A stretch of 25,367 bases of DNA from Actinomycetota bacterium. GTDB taxonomy: Bacteria; Actinomycetota; Actinomycetes; S36-B12. Location of the stretch: the NCBI GenBank assembly GCA_016870425.1, contig VGBQ01000009.1, forward strand, positions 1-25,367. Direction: 5' to 3'. A program made the translations under genes and the position numbers. Below, piece after piece: positions 1 through 7,157 of this stretch. Below the pieces are notes generated by a model, which saw nothing but the letters and a program-made list of their open reading frames with translations, did no database searches and was not told the origin of the DNA. Every line of letters begins with the position of its first letter. Position 1 is the stretch's first letter.

Positions 1-1137
1 TGCCCGGTTCACCAGCGGCCCGTCGAAATGCTCAAGGAGACCAACTGGTTCTTCCGCCTGTCGGCGTTCACCGATGCCCTCATCGCGCACTACGAGGCCG
101 ACCCGTCGGCTATCGAGCCGCAGAGCGCCTATAACGAAGTGATGTCCTTCCTGCGCAACGGCCTGGTGGACATCTCGATGTCGCGCAGCAGCGTCTCGTG
201 GGGCATCGGCCTGCCCTGGGATGAGCGCCAGGTCGTCTACGTCTGGTTCGACGCCCTTCTCAACTACGCGACCGCCGTCGGGTACGGCGCGCCCGAAGGC
301 TCGTCCGAAGCGGCCCTCTTCGCTGAGGCGTGGCCCGCGGACGTCCACCTCGTGGGCAAGGACATCCTGCGCTTTCACGCGGTCTACTGGCCGGCGATGC
401 TGATGGCGGCCGGGCTGCCCCTGCCGCGCAAGGTCTTCGCCCACGGGTGGCTCCTCGTCGGCGGCGAGAAGATGAGCAAGACGCGTCTCACGGGCATCGC
501 TCCCGAGCTGATCGTCGACCACTTCGGCTCGGACGCCTTCCGCTACTACTTCATGCGCGCCATCCAGTTCGGCCAGGACGGCTCGTTCTCCTGGGAGGAC
601 ATGTCGGCGCGCTACACCGCCGAATTGGCCAACGGCCTGGGCAATCTCGCGTCGCGGGCCACGGCCATGGTCCAGCGCTATCGCGGCGGCACGCTCCCTG
701 CCCCGGGATCCACGACCCCGGCCGAAGCGCACCTGCATGCTCTCCTCGAGCAGGTCGTGGCGGAGACGGACGCCGCGATGTGTGCGCTGGACTTCGCGAC
801 GGGGATCTCCGCTGTACGCCGCTTCATCGATGCCGTGAATCTCTACGTCACCGAGCAGCAGCCCTGGGTCGTCGCCAAGGATGACGCGCTGTCCTCCCGG
901 CTCGACACGATCCTCTACACCGTGTGCGAGTCGCTGCGGGCCATTGCCACCCTCTACAACCCCGTCATGCCCAAGTCCATGGCGCTGCTGTGGGAGCAGA
1001 TCGGCGCGGCCGCCACGCTCGGCCCGATCGCCGATCAGCGCGTGGAGCGAGCCGCCGAGTGGGGGCAGCTTCCCGCCGGGGCGACGGTTTCCAAAGGCGC
1101 TGTGCTCTTCCCGCGCTTGGACGAGGAGCCGGAGTGA
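1..1137 (+). CDS. metG: Methionyl-tRNA synthetase, C-terminal part (partial)
   Basis: This cytosolic class I aminoacyl-tRNA synthetase charges tRNA-Met with methionine. The frame is already open at base 1 with a CPVHQRPVE stretch, so the 5' end lies outside the window and the ATG at 28 is internal. What is visible is the second half of the Rossmann catalytic domain (YVWFDALLNY, then GKDILRFHAVYWP), the KMSKS loop as KMSKT at bases 469-483, and the helical anticodon-binding domain (WVVAKDD, NPVMPKSM). The protein ends shortly after that domain, so there is no C-terminal tRNA-binding (Trbp111-like) extension. The stop overlaps the tatD start as GTGA, which indicates one operon with tatD and rsmA. 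The identification is very secure. Confidence 0.97.
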   Translation, partial: CPVHQRPVEMLKETNWFFRLSAFTDALIAHYEADPSAIEPQSAYNEVMSFLRNGLVDISMSRSSVSWGIGLPWDERQVVYVWFDALLNYATAVGYGAPEGSSEAALFAEAWPADVHLVGKDILRFHAVYWPAMLMAAGLPLPRKVFAHGWLLVGGEKMSKTRLTGIAPELIVDHFGSDAFRYYFMRAIQFGQDGSFSWEDMSARYTAELANGLGNLASRATAMVQRYRGGTLPAPGSTTPAEAHLHALLEQVVAETDAAMCALDFATGISAVRRFIDAVNLYVTEQQPWVVAKDDALSSRLDTILYTVCESLRAIATLYNPVMPKSMALLWEQIGAAATLGPIADQRVERAAEWGQLPAGATVSKGAVLFPRLDEEPE

Positions 1138-1979
1138 GGGATCGGCCCGGACCCACCGAGCCTCTTCCGCGTCCGGTCGTGGACACCCACTGCCACCTCG
1201 ATGTCGTCGACAGGTCACTGGGCGAGTCCCCGTCGCCCGAGGCCGCGCTCGCTCTGGCACGCGAGGCGGGCATCACGCGGATCGTGCAGGTCGGGTGCGA
1301 CGTGGAGTCGTCCGCGTGGGCGGTCCGAGCGGCCGAGTCGACCCCGGAGATCATCGCGGCCGTGGCTCTTCACCCGAACGATGTGCCGCGGATCGTCGCA
1401 CGTGAGGGCCGCGACGGACTCGAGCACGCCTACGCCCGAATCGAGGAGCTTGCGGCCGACCCCGCGACCCGAGCCGTGGGTGAGACAGGGCTCGACTACT
1501 TCCGCACGCGTGATGAGTCGGAGCAGGCCCTGCAGCACGAGTCCTTTCGCAGGCACATCGACATCGCCAAGCGACTTGACCGCACGCTCGTCATCCACGA
1601 CCGAGACGCTCACGCCGACATCCTGCGAATCCTCGACGAGGAGGGTGCTCCCGACCGCGTGGTCTTCCACTGCTTCTCGGGAGACGCGGACATGGCACGG
1701 CACTGTGCCGACCGCGGGTGGTTCGCCTCCTTCGCGGGGGTCATCACCTATAAGAACGCCGATGGTCTCCGCGATGCCCTGAGGGCATTGCCGCGCGACC
1801 GGATCCTCGTCGAGACAGATGCCCCCTACCTGACGCCCGTGCCCCACCGCGGGGCCGTCAACGCGTCGTATCTCGTCCCCCTCACCGTCCGTGCAATGGC
1901 CCAGACGCGCGGTGAGCAGCTCGATCAGGTGTGTGCTGACCTGTGGGACAACGCCATGAGCGCCTTCGGCGAGTGGTAG
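1134..1979 (+). CDS. tatD: TatD family metal-dependent deoxyribonuclease
   Basis: TatD proteins are TIM-barrel metal-dependent hydrolases with 3'-5' exonuclease activity on DNA or RNA, linked to repair and turnover of damaged DNA. The visible signatures are the N-terminal metal motif DTHCHLD (about residues 17-23), the GETGLDYF motif, FHCFSGD, and the terminal VETDAPYLTP with the catalytic Asp near residue 229. The length of 281 aa is a little above the usual 255-265, because of a short proline-rich N-terminal lead. The start is taken as GTG at 1134, overlapping the metG stop by four bases. The frame is open further upstream, but only across metG. The metG-tatD-rsmA-ispE order is typical of Actinomycetota. 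The substrate is inferred from the family. Confidence 0.93.
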   Translation: MRDRPGPTEPLPRPVVDTHCHLDVVDRSLGESPSPEAALALAREAGITRIVQVGCDVESSAWAVRAAESTPEIIAAVALHPNDVPRIVAREGRDGLEHAYARIEELAADPATRAVGETGLDYFRTRDESEQALQHESFRRHIDIAKRLDRTLVIHDRDAHADILRILDEEGAPDRVVFHCFSGDADMARHCADRGWFASFAGVITYKNADGLRDALRALPRDRILVETDAPYLTPVPHRGAVNASYLVPLTVRAMAQTRGEQLDQVCADLWDNAMSAFGEW

Positions 1980-1981
1980 CG

Positions 1982-2827
1982 GTGGATGGGCTCCTCGGCG
2001 CCGGCGAGGTGCGCGCGATCGCCGAGCGGTGGGGGATCCGACCGACGAAGCAGTGGGGCCAGAACTTCGTCGTCGATGCCAACACCGTGCGCCGCCTCGT
2101 GCGTCTCGCCGGAGTCGGTGACGCAGATGTCGTCCTCGAAGTCGGTCCGGGCGTCGGCAGCCTCACCCTCGGCCTCCTGAGCGCCGGTGCCACGGTCGTG
2201 GCGGTAGAGATCGATCCCGTCCTCGCCGAGGCGCTCCCGGACACCGTGGAGCGCCACCTCCCCGATGCGATGGAGCGGCTCGAGGTGATCGCCGGCGATG
2301 CGCTCGCGCTCACGGCCCTGCCCGTGGCCGCTGATGCGCTGGTGGCCAACCTGCCCTACAACGTGGCCGTCCCCGTCGTCCTGCACCTGCTCGAGGTGAT
2401 TCCGTCGCTACGCCGCGGCCTGGTGATGGTGCAGGCGGAGGTCGCTGATCGCCTGGTAGCACCGCCCGGGAGCAGGACCTACGGCGTGCCGTCGGTGAAG
2501 CTCGCGTGGTTTGCCGCGGCCGAGCGGGCGGGGGCAGTCCCTGCGAGCGTCTTCTGGCCGGTGCCGCGGGTCGAGTCGGGATTGGTCGCCTTCCGACGAC
2601 ACGAGCCCCCGTCCTGCACGGCGTCGCGCGCTGAGGTCTTCGGGGTGATCGATGCCGCCTTCGCCCAGCGTCGCAAGACACTGCGTGCTGCCCTCGCGGG
2701 ATGGGCCGGCTCGGCGGCGAACGCCGAGCGCGTCCTGGTGGCGGCCGGAGTCGATCCGGCGGCCCGTGGCGAGAGCCTGGATGTCGGAGCCTTCGCCCGC
2801 ATCGCCAGTGCTCGCGCCATCGTCTAG
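1982..2827 (+). CDS. rsmA: 16S rRNA (adenine-N6,N6)-dimethyltransferase RsmA/KsgA
   Basis: The enzyme uses S-adenosylmethionine to dimethylate two adjacent adenines near the 3' end of 16S rRNA, a late step of 30S assembly. Loss of the enzyme gives kasugamycin resistance in known cases. Visible features are the family N-terminus RPTKQWGQNFVVD, the SAM-binding motif EVGPGVGSLTLGLL, the catalytic NLPYN at about residues 123-127, and the C-terminal AQRRKTLRAAL motif. The predicted length is about 281 aa. The start is uncertain: GTG at 1982 follows tatD directly and has a weak GGCGAG upstream, while GTG at 1973 (7-bp overlap with tatD) and GTG at 1943 are in frame. The product does not depend on this choice. 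Confidence 0.94.
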   Translation: MDGLLGAGEVRAIAERWGIRPTKQWGQNFVVDANTVRRLVRLAGVGDADVVLEVGPGVGSLTLGLLSAGATVVAVEIDPVLAEALPDTVERHLPDAMERLEVIAGDALALTALPVAADALVANLPYNVAVPVVLHLLEVIPSLRRGLVMVQAEVADRLVAPPGSRTYGVPSVKLAWFAAAERAGAVPASVFWPVPRVESGLVAFRRHEPPSCTASRAEVFGVIDAAFAQRRKTLRAALAGWAGSAANAERVLVAAGVDPAARGESLDVGAFARIASARAIV

Positions 2828-2843
2828 GGCGGAGGGCACCGGG

Positions 2844-2849
2844 TACTGT
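2844..2849 (+). promoter_or_regulatory. -10 box giving a predicted leaderless ispE mRNA
   Basis: TACTGT matches the actinobacterial -10 consensus TANNNT. It ends six C residues before the GTG at 2856, so initiation at the normal distance would put the transcript start on or next to the start codon. There is no Shine-Dalgarno sequence at a usable distance: the only purine run, at 2831-2836, is about 20 nt upstream. I see no clear -35. Confidence 0.5.
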
Positions 2850-2855
2850 CCCCCC

Positions 2856-3779
2856 GTGGTGTCGGTTCGCGCGCTTGCGCCTGCCAAGATCAATCTCAGC
2901 CTGCGCGTGCGCACATTGCGCCCGGACGGCTATCACGAGATCACCACTGTCTTCCAGGCCGTGTCGCTCACCGACGAGGTGACCGTGAGCGAGGGTGACC
3001 CGGGCACCGGGTGCACGGTCGTCGTCTCCGGGGACCAGGCCGGGTTGGTGCCGAACGGAGACGCCAACATCGTGTGCGTCGCGGCACGAGCACTGGCCCA
3101 TCACGCGGGCCGTGCAGCCCCGGACATCGTCATCGGCATCACCAAGTCGATCCCGGTCGCGGCGGGCATGGCCGGCGGCAGCGCAGACGCCGCAGCGACG
3201 CTTGTCGCCCTGAGGCGACTGTGGGGCTTGGACGTCCCTGATCCCACGCTTGCTCAGCTCGCCGCGGGCATCGGCTCCGATGTGCCGTTCTCGCTCATGG
3301 GTCAGATTGCGCGCGGCACGGGGCGCGGTGAGAAGCTCACCCCCGTGCTCTCCGGCGCGCAGCTGCACTGGGTCGTGGCGCTGAGCGAGGAGGAGCTGTC
3401 GACCCCCTCGGTCTACGCCGAGTGGGACAGGCTCGCGCGCGATGGGCGGCTTGCCCCAGCAGCAGACGACGATGCCGACGACACGGAGCTGCTGCGCGCG
3501 TTGCGAGGCGGGGACCCGCGCGCGATCGCTCGCCATCTCGTCAACGACCTCGAGCCGGCCGCGCTCGCTCTGCGGCCGCGCCTGCGCGGGGTGCTCGACG
3601 CCGGGGCCGAGCTGGGGGCGCTTGCCGGATTGGTCTCCGGGAGTGGCCCCACGTGCGTGTTCCTCGCCGAAGACCGTGAGGGAGCCATTGCCCTGGCGGC
3701 CGAGATGGCCGGGACTGGCTTGGTGCGAGGCGTGCGGCACGCCGTCGGTCCCGTGCCCGGAGCCCGCGTCGCTTCGTGA
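2856..3779 (+). CDS. ispE: 4-diphosphocytidyl-2-C-methyl-D-erythritol kinase
   Basis: IspE phosphorylates CDP-methylerythritol with ATP in the MEP pathway, which supplies isoprenoid precursors for quinones, carotenoids and the undecaprenyl carrier of the cell wall. It belongs to the GHMP kinases. The sequence shows the N-terminal substrate motif APAKINLSLRV (Lys11, Asn13), the RPDGYHE motif, the ATP-binding glycine loop GMAGGSADAAATL from about residue 104, GIGSDVPFSL, and the C-terminal LVSGSGPTCVFL. The length of 307 aa is normal. The start is GTG 2856, or the adjacent GTG 2859. The frame is open further upstream, but only over the rsmA end. The gene ends 14 bp from the convergent TetR gene. 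Confidence 0.95.
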   Translation: MVSVRALAPAKINLSLRVRTLRPDGYHEITTVFQAVSLTDEVTVSEGDPGTGCTVVVSGDQAGLVPNGDANIVCVAARALAHHAGRAAPDIVIGITKSIPVAAGMAGGSADAAATLVALRRLWGLDVPDPTLAQLAAGIGSDVPFSLMGQIARGTGRGEKLTPVLSGAQLHWVVALSEEELSTPSVYAEWDRLARDGRLAPAADDDADDTELLRALRGGDPRAIARHLVNDLEPAALALRPRLRGVLDAGAELGALAGLVSGSGPTCVFLAEDREGAIALAAEMAGTGLVRGVRHAVGPVPGARVAS

Positions 3780-3793
3780 AGGAGAGTCCGCGG

Positions 3794-4393
3794 TCAGGCT
3801 TGCGCGGATCGGGGCTTGGGCTCGAGGTGCGCCAGGCCGTTCCATGCCAGGTTGACCAAGTGCGCCACGACCTCGTCCTTGCGCGGCTTGCGTACGTCGA
3901 GCCACCACTGTCCGGTGAGAGCGGTCATCCCGACAAGCATCTGGGAGTACATCGGCGCAAGCCTCGTGGGTAGCCCGTGGGCCTTGAACTGCTCGGCCAA
4001 GAGATGCTCTACCTGACCGGCGACATCGACGATGAGGCTGGCGAACGATCCCGTCTGCTGCGAGACCGGGGAGTCGCGCACGAGGATCTGGAAGCCATCG
4101 GGCTGAGACTCGATGTAGTCGAACAGCGCCATCCCCGCCTGCTCGAGGAGTTGGCGTGGGTGCGTTCCTTGGAGCGCGCTGCTGATCATCGTGAGGAGTT
4201 GATTCATCTCGCGATCCACGACGACGGCGTAGAGGCCCTCCTTGCCGCCGAAGTGCTCGTAGACGACCGGCTTGGAGACTCCGGCGGTCGCTGCGATCTC
4301 CTCGACGGTGACGGCTTCGAAACCCTTGTCGGCAAAGAGGCTGCGCCCGACGAGGATGAGCTGCTCTCGGCGTTCGCGGCCGGACATGCGCAT
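3794..4393 (-). CDS. TetR family transcriptional regulator beside the desaturase
   Basis: This is a 199-aa TetR-type repressor. The N-terminal DNA-binding domain is clear: FADKGFEAVTVEEIAATAGV, then the recognition-helix region SKPVVYEHFGGKEGLYA at about residues 40-56. The C-terminal ligand domain is divergent and says little about the inducer. The gene lies 27 bp downstream of the desaturase gene on the same strand, so the two are probably cotranscribed. The tandem TACG-N4-CGTA palindromes upstream of the desaturase (5461-5490) are its likely operators, which would make the pair self-regulating. By analogy with TetR regulators of fatty-acid desaturation, the ligand could be an acyl-CoA; this is inference. 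ATG 4393 and ATG 4387 are both possible starts. Confidence 0.88.
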   Translation of the reverse strand: MRMSGRERREQLILVGRSLFADKGFEAVTVEEIAATAGVSKPVVYEHFGGKEGLYAVVVDREMNQLLTMISSALQGTHPRQLLEQAGMALFDYIESQPDGFQILVRDSPVSQQTGSFASLIVDVAGQVEHLLAEQFKAHGLPTRLAPMYSQMLVGMTALTGQWWLDVRKPRKDEVVAHLVNLAWNGLAHLEPKPRSAQA

Positions 4394-4420
4394 GGCGGAG
4401 CCGATCTCTCGTCGCCGGCG

Positions 4421-5419
4421 CTACGAGGCTGCCGGGGCGGCTGTCTCCGCCTCAGGGGTCCAGCCTCGGATACGTCGGCGCTGTGCCGGATCCTTCAACT
4501 TGGCTGCCAGGCGTGCCGGACTCGGCCAGCGGACGTCGCGTGCGAGCCGCATGCGCTCCATCGCTCGGATGACTCCGGCGCTGACATCAATCTGTCCCCG
4601 GAGCACACCGTGGCGGGCAGCGGTCGGCTCGGCGTGGTGCAGGTTGTGCCACGACTCGCCCAGTGAGGGCAGCGCGAGCCAGCGGTTGTTGGTTGCGTTG
4701 TCGCGGGTGCGGAAGGGGCGCTGCCCGAAGACGTGGCAGATCGAGTTGATCGACCAGGTGATGTGGTGCACGAGGGCGATGCGCACCAGGCCCGCCCAGA
4801 AGAGCGCCGTGAGCGCTCCCTGCCAGGACCAGGTGATGAGACCGCCGAGGATCGCCGGGGCGAGGATCGTCGACACGACGATCCACGGGAAGTAGCGCGA
4901 GACCCGCTGCAGCGCAGCGTTGGCCCGGATGTCGGGGGCGTAGCGCTCGATGGAGGTCTGCTGACCGTCGAAGAGCCAACCCACATGGGCGAAGACAAGC
5001 CCCTTGGCGACCGCCCGGCGGGAAGTGCCGTAGCGCCAGGGGCTGTGTGGATCTCCATCCTCGTCGCTGCGCGCATGGTGGCGCCGGTGGTCGGCCACCC
5101 ACTGGTCCAACGACCCCTGCACCGCCGTGGAGCCGGCCACCGCGAGGGTGACCGACACCCACGTCGGAGCCTTGAACGATCCATGCGTGAAGTGGCGATG
5201 GAAGCCCACGGTGATGCCCCCGGCAGCGATGACGTAGAAGACGGCGGCGAGTGCGAGATCGGTCCATCCGAGCCACCCGCCCCAGGCAACGGGGATAGCG
5301 AGGGCCACGGCGACGAGCGGGACGGCGACAAAGATGCCGATGGTCGTGCGCATGCCTCGAGCCATCGGCTCGGTCACGGGGCGACCCGATGCGTCGTGCT
5401 CCTCGATGATTGCCGTCAT
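4421..5419 (-). CDS. Membrane acyl-CoA (delta-9 type) fatty acid desaturase
   Basis: This is an integral-membrane di-iron desaturase that would introduce a double bond into acyl chains to adjust membrane fluidity. All three histidine boxes are present: HRHFTH (His74, His79), HRRHH (residues 111-115) and HNLHH (residues 258-262), with the family sequences GITVGFHRHFTH and DQWVADHRRHH. Hydrophobic segments lie at about 27-46, 53-72, 178-196 and 200-222, giving the usual two hairpins with the boxes on the cytoplasmic side. The length is 332 aa. The ATG at 5419 has GGGAG about 8 nt upstream. The arrangement resembles stearoyl-CoA desaturases of actinomycetes; the exact substrate cannot be read from sequence. 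It leads a two-gene operon with a TetR regulator. Confidence 0.92.
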   Translation of the reverse strand: MTAIIEEHDASGRPVTEPMARGMRTTIGIFVAVPLVAVALAIPVAWGGWLGWTDLALAAVFYVIAAGGITVGFHRHFTHGSFKAPTWVSVTLAVAGSTAVQGSLDQWVADHRRHHARSDEDGDPHSPWRYGTSRRAVAKGLVFAHVGWLFDGQQTSIERYAPDIRANAALQRVSRYFPWIVVSTILAPAILGGLITWSWQGALTALFWAGLVRIALVHHITWSINSICHVFGQRPFRTRDNATNNRWLALPSLGESWHNLHHAEPTAARHGVLRGQIDVSAGVIRAMERMRLARDVRWPSPARLAAKLKDPAQRRRIRGWTPEAETAAPAAS

Positions 5420-5457
5420 GACCGCTCCCTGACCTGTGCCGTCTCTCCCGGAGGCTG

Positions 5458-5463
5458 AACCTA
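5458..5463 (-). promoter_or_regulatory. Candidate -10 box of the desaturase-tetR operon
   Basis: On the minus strand this reads TAGGTT, a TANNNT match about 39 bp upstream of the desaturase ATG. It would give a leader of roughly 32 nt containing the GGGAG ribosome binding site. The box overlaps the inner end of the first operator palindrome by two bases. A second TAGGTT lies at 5478-5473 and could serve instead. No convincing -35 is seen. Confidence 0.4.
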
Positions 5464-5490
5464 CGCCACCGTAACCTACGGTTGCGTAAC
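5461..5490. promoter_or_regulatory. Tandem TACG-N4-CGTA operator-like palindromes
   Basis: Two 15-bp units lie directly end to end, 5461-5475 and 5476-5490. Each reads CTACG-N4-CGTAAC, with different central bases (CCAC and GTTG). Within each, TACG-N4-CGTA is a perfect inverted repeat (5462-5473 and 5477-5488). The constant arms with variable centre are what a dimeric repressor site looks like. They cover the promoter region of the desaturase-tetR operon, so the neighbouring TetR protein is the obvious candidate to bind them. The repeats are seen directly; binding is inference. Confidence 0.65.
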
Positions 5491-5514
5491 CCGTCCAGGT
5501 CGGGGCCGCGGGGC

Positions 5515-5520
5515 TACCCT
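5515..5520 (+). promoter_or_regulatory. Candidate -10 box of tRNA-Gln
   Basis: TACCCT fits TANNNT and lies 34 bp before the mature tRNA-Gln 5' end, giving a short precursor leader. No good -35 hexamer is visible at 16-18 bp upstream. Confidence 0.35.
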
Positions 5521-5554
5521 GCGAGACTTCGCCCGTGGCCCGGCAGGGTCACCA

Positions 5555-5625
5555 TCCCGGCTCGTCCAATGGCAGGACAAGAGACTTTGGATCTCTGAAT
5601 GGGGGTTCGACTCCCTCGCCGGGAG
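5555..5625 (+). tRNA. tRNA-Gln (anticodon UUG)
   Basis: The 71-nt cloverleaf folds well. The acceptor stem is TCCCGGC with GCCGGGA, the D-stem GTCC with GGAC, and the anticodon stem AGAGA with TCTCT. The 7-nt anticodon loop CTTTGGA contains TTG. The variable loop is 4 nt, the T-stem is GGGGG with CCCTC (one G-U), the T-loop is TTCGACT, and the discriminator is G. The CCA end is not encoded; CCCC follows. It decodes CAA, and CAG by wobble. It lies immediately upstream of glmU on the same strand and may be processed from a longer transcript. Confidence 0.95.
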
Positions 5626-5641
5626 CCCCTGTGCGACGGGG

Positions 5642-5673
5642 TAGGGTGCCGACGTCGGCTGCCCTGTGGGGCA
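5642..5673 (+). promoter_or_regulatory. glmU promoter -10 and structured leader
   Basis: TAGGGT at 5642-5647 is a TANNNT -10 box that would start transcription near 5654. It is followed directly by a perfect 12-bp palindrome, GCCGACGTCGGC (5648-5659), which would straddle the start site. Next comes a 5-bp hairpin, TGCCC-TGTG-GGGCA (5660-5673). The glmU ribosome binding site GGAGGT follows at about 5685-5690. The palindrome could be an operator or simply high-GC structure. Confidence 0.4.
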
Positions 5674-5699
5674 ACCCTTCTCGTGGAGGTCCGTGAGCG

Positions 5700-7157
5700 G
5701 TGACGACGCAGGGACCGATCGTGATTGTCCTCGCTGCCGGTGAGGGCACGCGCATGCGATCCGCGACGCCCAAGGTGCTGCACGCGATTGCCGGACGCAC
5801 GCTGATCGGCCACGTCCTCGAGGCAGCATCCGCCGTCGATCCCTCGCACGTCGTCGTCGTCATCGGACACGGCCGTGAGCGCGTGCTCGAGCACCTGGAG
5901 GAGATCGCGCCCTGGGTGGACACGGTCGTGCAAGAGGAGCAGCGGGGCACCGGTCACGCGGTGCGCATCGCGCTCGCTGCCCTCGCCTCCGCCCATGCAC
6001 TCGGGTCCGCGCCCATCGTCGTGCTCAGCGGCGACACCCCGCTCCTCACCGGAGCGACCGTGCGCGAACTCGTCGATGCGCACCTGCGCACCGGAGCGTC
6101 CGCCACGCTGCTCACCGCAGTTCTGGGCGATCCCACGGGCTATGGTCGCGTGGTGAGGGCCGGCAACGGCTCAGTGGAGTCGATCGTCGAGCATCGTGAC
6201 GCTTCCGAGGACGTCCTGACCATCAGTGAGATCAATGCCGGCATGTATGCGTTCGACCCGGCACGGCTCACGCCCGCCCTCCAGCGCCTCACGACTGCCA
6301 ATGACCAGGGGGAGGAGTACCTCACCGACGTCGTGGGCCTCCTGCGCGCAGAGGGCGACCCGGTGGCGGGGCTGATCGTCGAGGATCCCCACGAGATCCT
6401 GGGCGTCAACGACCGCGTGCAACTGGCTGGCGCCGCAGCACTCATGCGCGACCGCATCAATGAAGGCTGGATGCGCGCAGGAGTGTCGATGCTCGATCCG
6501 ACATCGACCTGGATCGACGTCGATGTCGATCTGGCGCCCGACGTGACGATCCTGCCGCAGACGTCACTGCTCGGGCCGACGTCGATCGCCACCGGCGCAC
6601 GCATTGGACCCGGCACGACGCTGACCTCGTGCGAGGTGGGCGAGGGGGCGACGCTCATCCACACGTGGGCCGAGCTCGCCGTCATCGAGGCTGGAGCCAG
6701 CGTCGGCCCCTTCACCTACCTCCGCCCGGGAGCCCGGCTGGGACCCCGTTCCCGTGCGGGTGCCTTCGTCGAGATGAAGAACGCCACCCTGGGGGAGGGC
6801 GCCAAGGTTCCGCACCTGTCCTACGTCGGGGACGCGGAGGTGGGGGAGGGGACGAATATCGGTGCGGCGACGATCTTCGTGAACTACGACGGCCAGGCGA
6901 AGCACCGCACCGTGATCGGTCGCCATGCCCGCATCGGCAGCGACACCATGCTGGTAGCTCCCGTGACGGTAGGTGACGGGGCCTACACCGCAGCCGGATC
7001 GGTGATCACCGAGGATGTGCCCGCGGGAGCGATGGCCGTCGGGCGAGCTCGCCAGCGCAACATCCCCGGCTGGGTGCAGCGCAAGCGTCCCGGCAGCCCG
7101 TCAGCTCAAGCAGCAGATGCACAGGAGCAGTCCCCGACTAGCGAGGAGTCACCGTGA
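5700..7157 (+). CDS. glmU: Bifunctional N-acetylglucosamine-1-phosphate uridyltransferase / glucosamine-1-phosphate acetyltransferase
   Basis: GlmU makes UDP-GlcNAc, the precursor of peptidoglycan, in two steps: acetyl transfer to glucosamine-1-phosphate, then uridylyl transfer. The N-terminal nucleotidyltransferase domain starts with VLAAGEGTRM at about residues 10-18 and PKVLH. It also has QEEQRGTGHAV and LSGDTPLL. The C-terminal half is a left-handed beta-helix with hexapeptide repeats, including the acetyltransferase signature NYDGQAKHRT. The length of 485 aa is typical of actinobacterial GlmU, which carries a disordered tail (here Ala/Gln/Ser-rich). The start is GTG 5700, with GGAGGT about 9 nt upstream. 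The stop overlaps the prs start (GTGA). Confidence 0.96.
   Translation: MTTQGPIVIVLAAGEGTRMRSATPKVLHAIAGRTLIGHVLEAASAVDPSHVVVVIGHGRERVLEHLEEIAPWVDTVVQEEQRGTGHAVRIALAALASAHALGSAPIVVLSGDTPLLTGATVRELVDAHLRTGASATLLTAVLGDPTGYGRVVRAGNGSVESIVEHRDASEDVLTISEINAGMYAFDPARLTPALQRLTTANDQGEEYLTDVVGLLRAEGDPVAGLIVEDPHEILGVNDRVQLAGAAALMRDRINEGWMRAGVSMLDPTSTWIDVDVDLAPDVTILPQTSLLGPTSIATGARIGPGTTLTSCEVGEGATLIHTWAELAVIEAGASVGPFTYLRPGARLGPRSRAGAFVEMKNATLGEGAKVPHLSYVGDAEVGEGTNIGAATIFVNYDGQAKHRTVIGRHARIGSDTMLVAPVTVGDGAYTAAGSVITEDVPAGAMAVGRARQRNIPGWVQRKRPGSPSAQAADAQEQSPTSEESP

Noticed and set aside
28..30. ATG at 28 as the true metG start
   Set aside because: Conserved MetRS sequence continues in frame upstream to base 1, so the gene is simply cut by the window edge.
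2310..3908. A 532-codon minus-strand open frame across rsmA, ispE and the tetR end
   Set aside because: It overlaps three well-supported genes and its product is Arg/Pro/Gly-rich without motifs.
5626..5641. CCCC-N8-GGGG after tRNA-Gln as a terminator
   Set aside because: A 4-bp stem with no T-tract is too weak to call.
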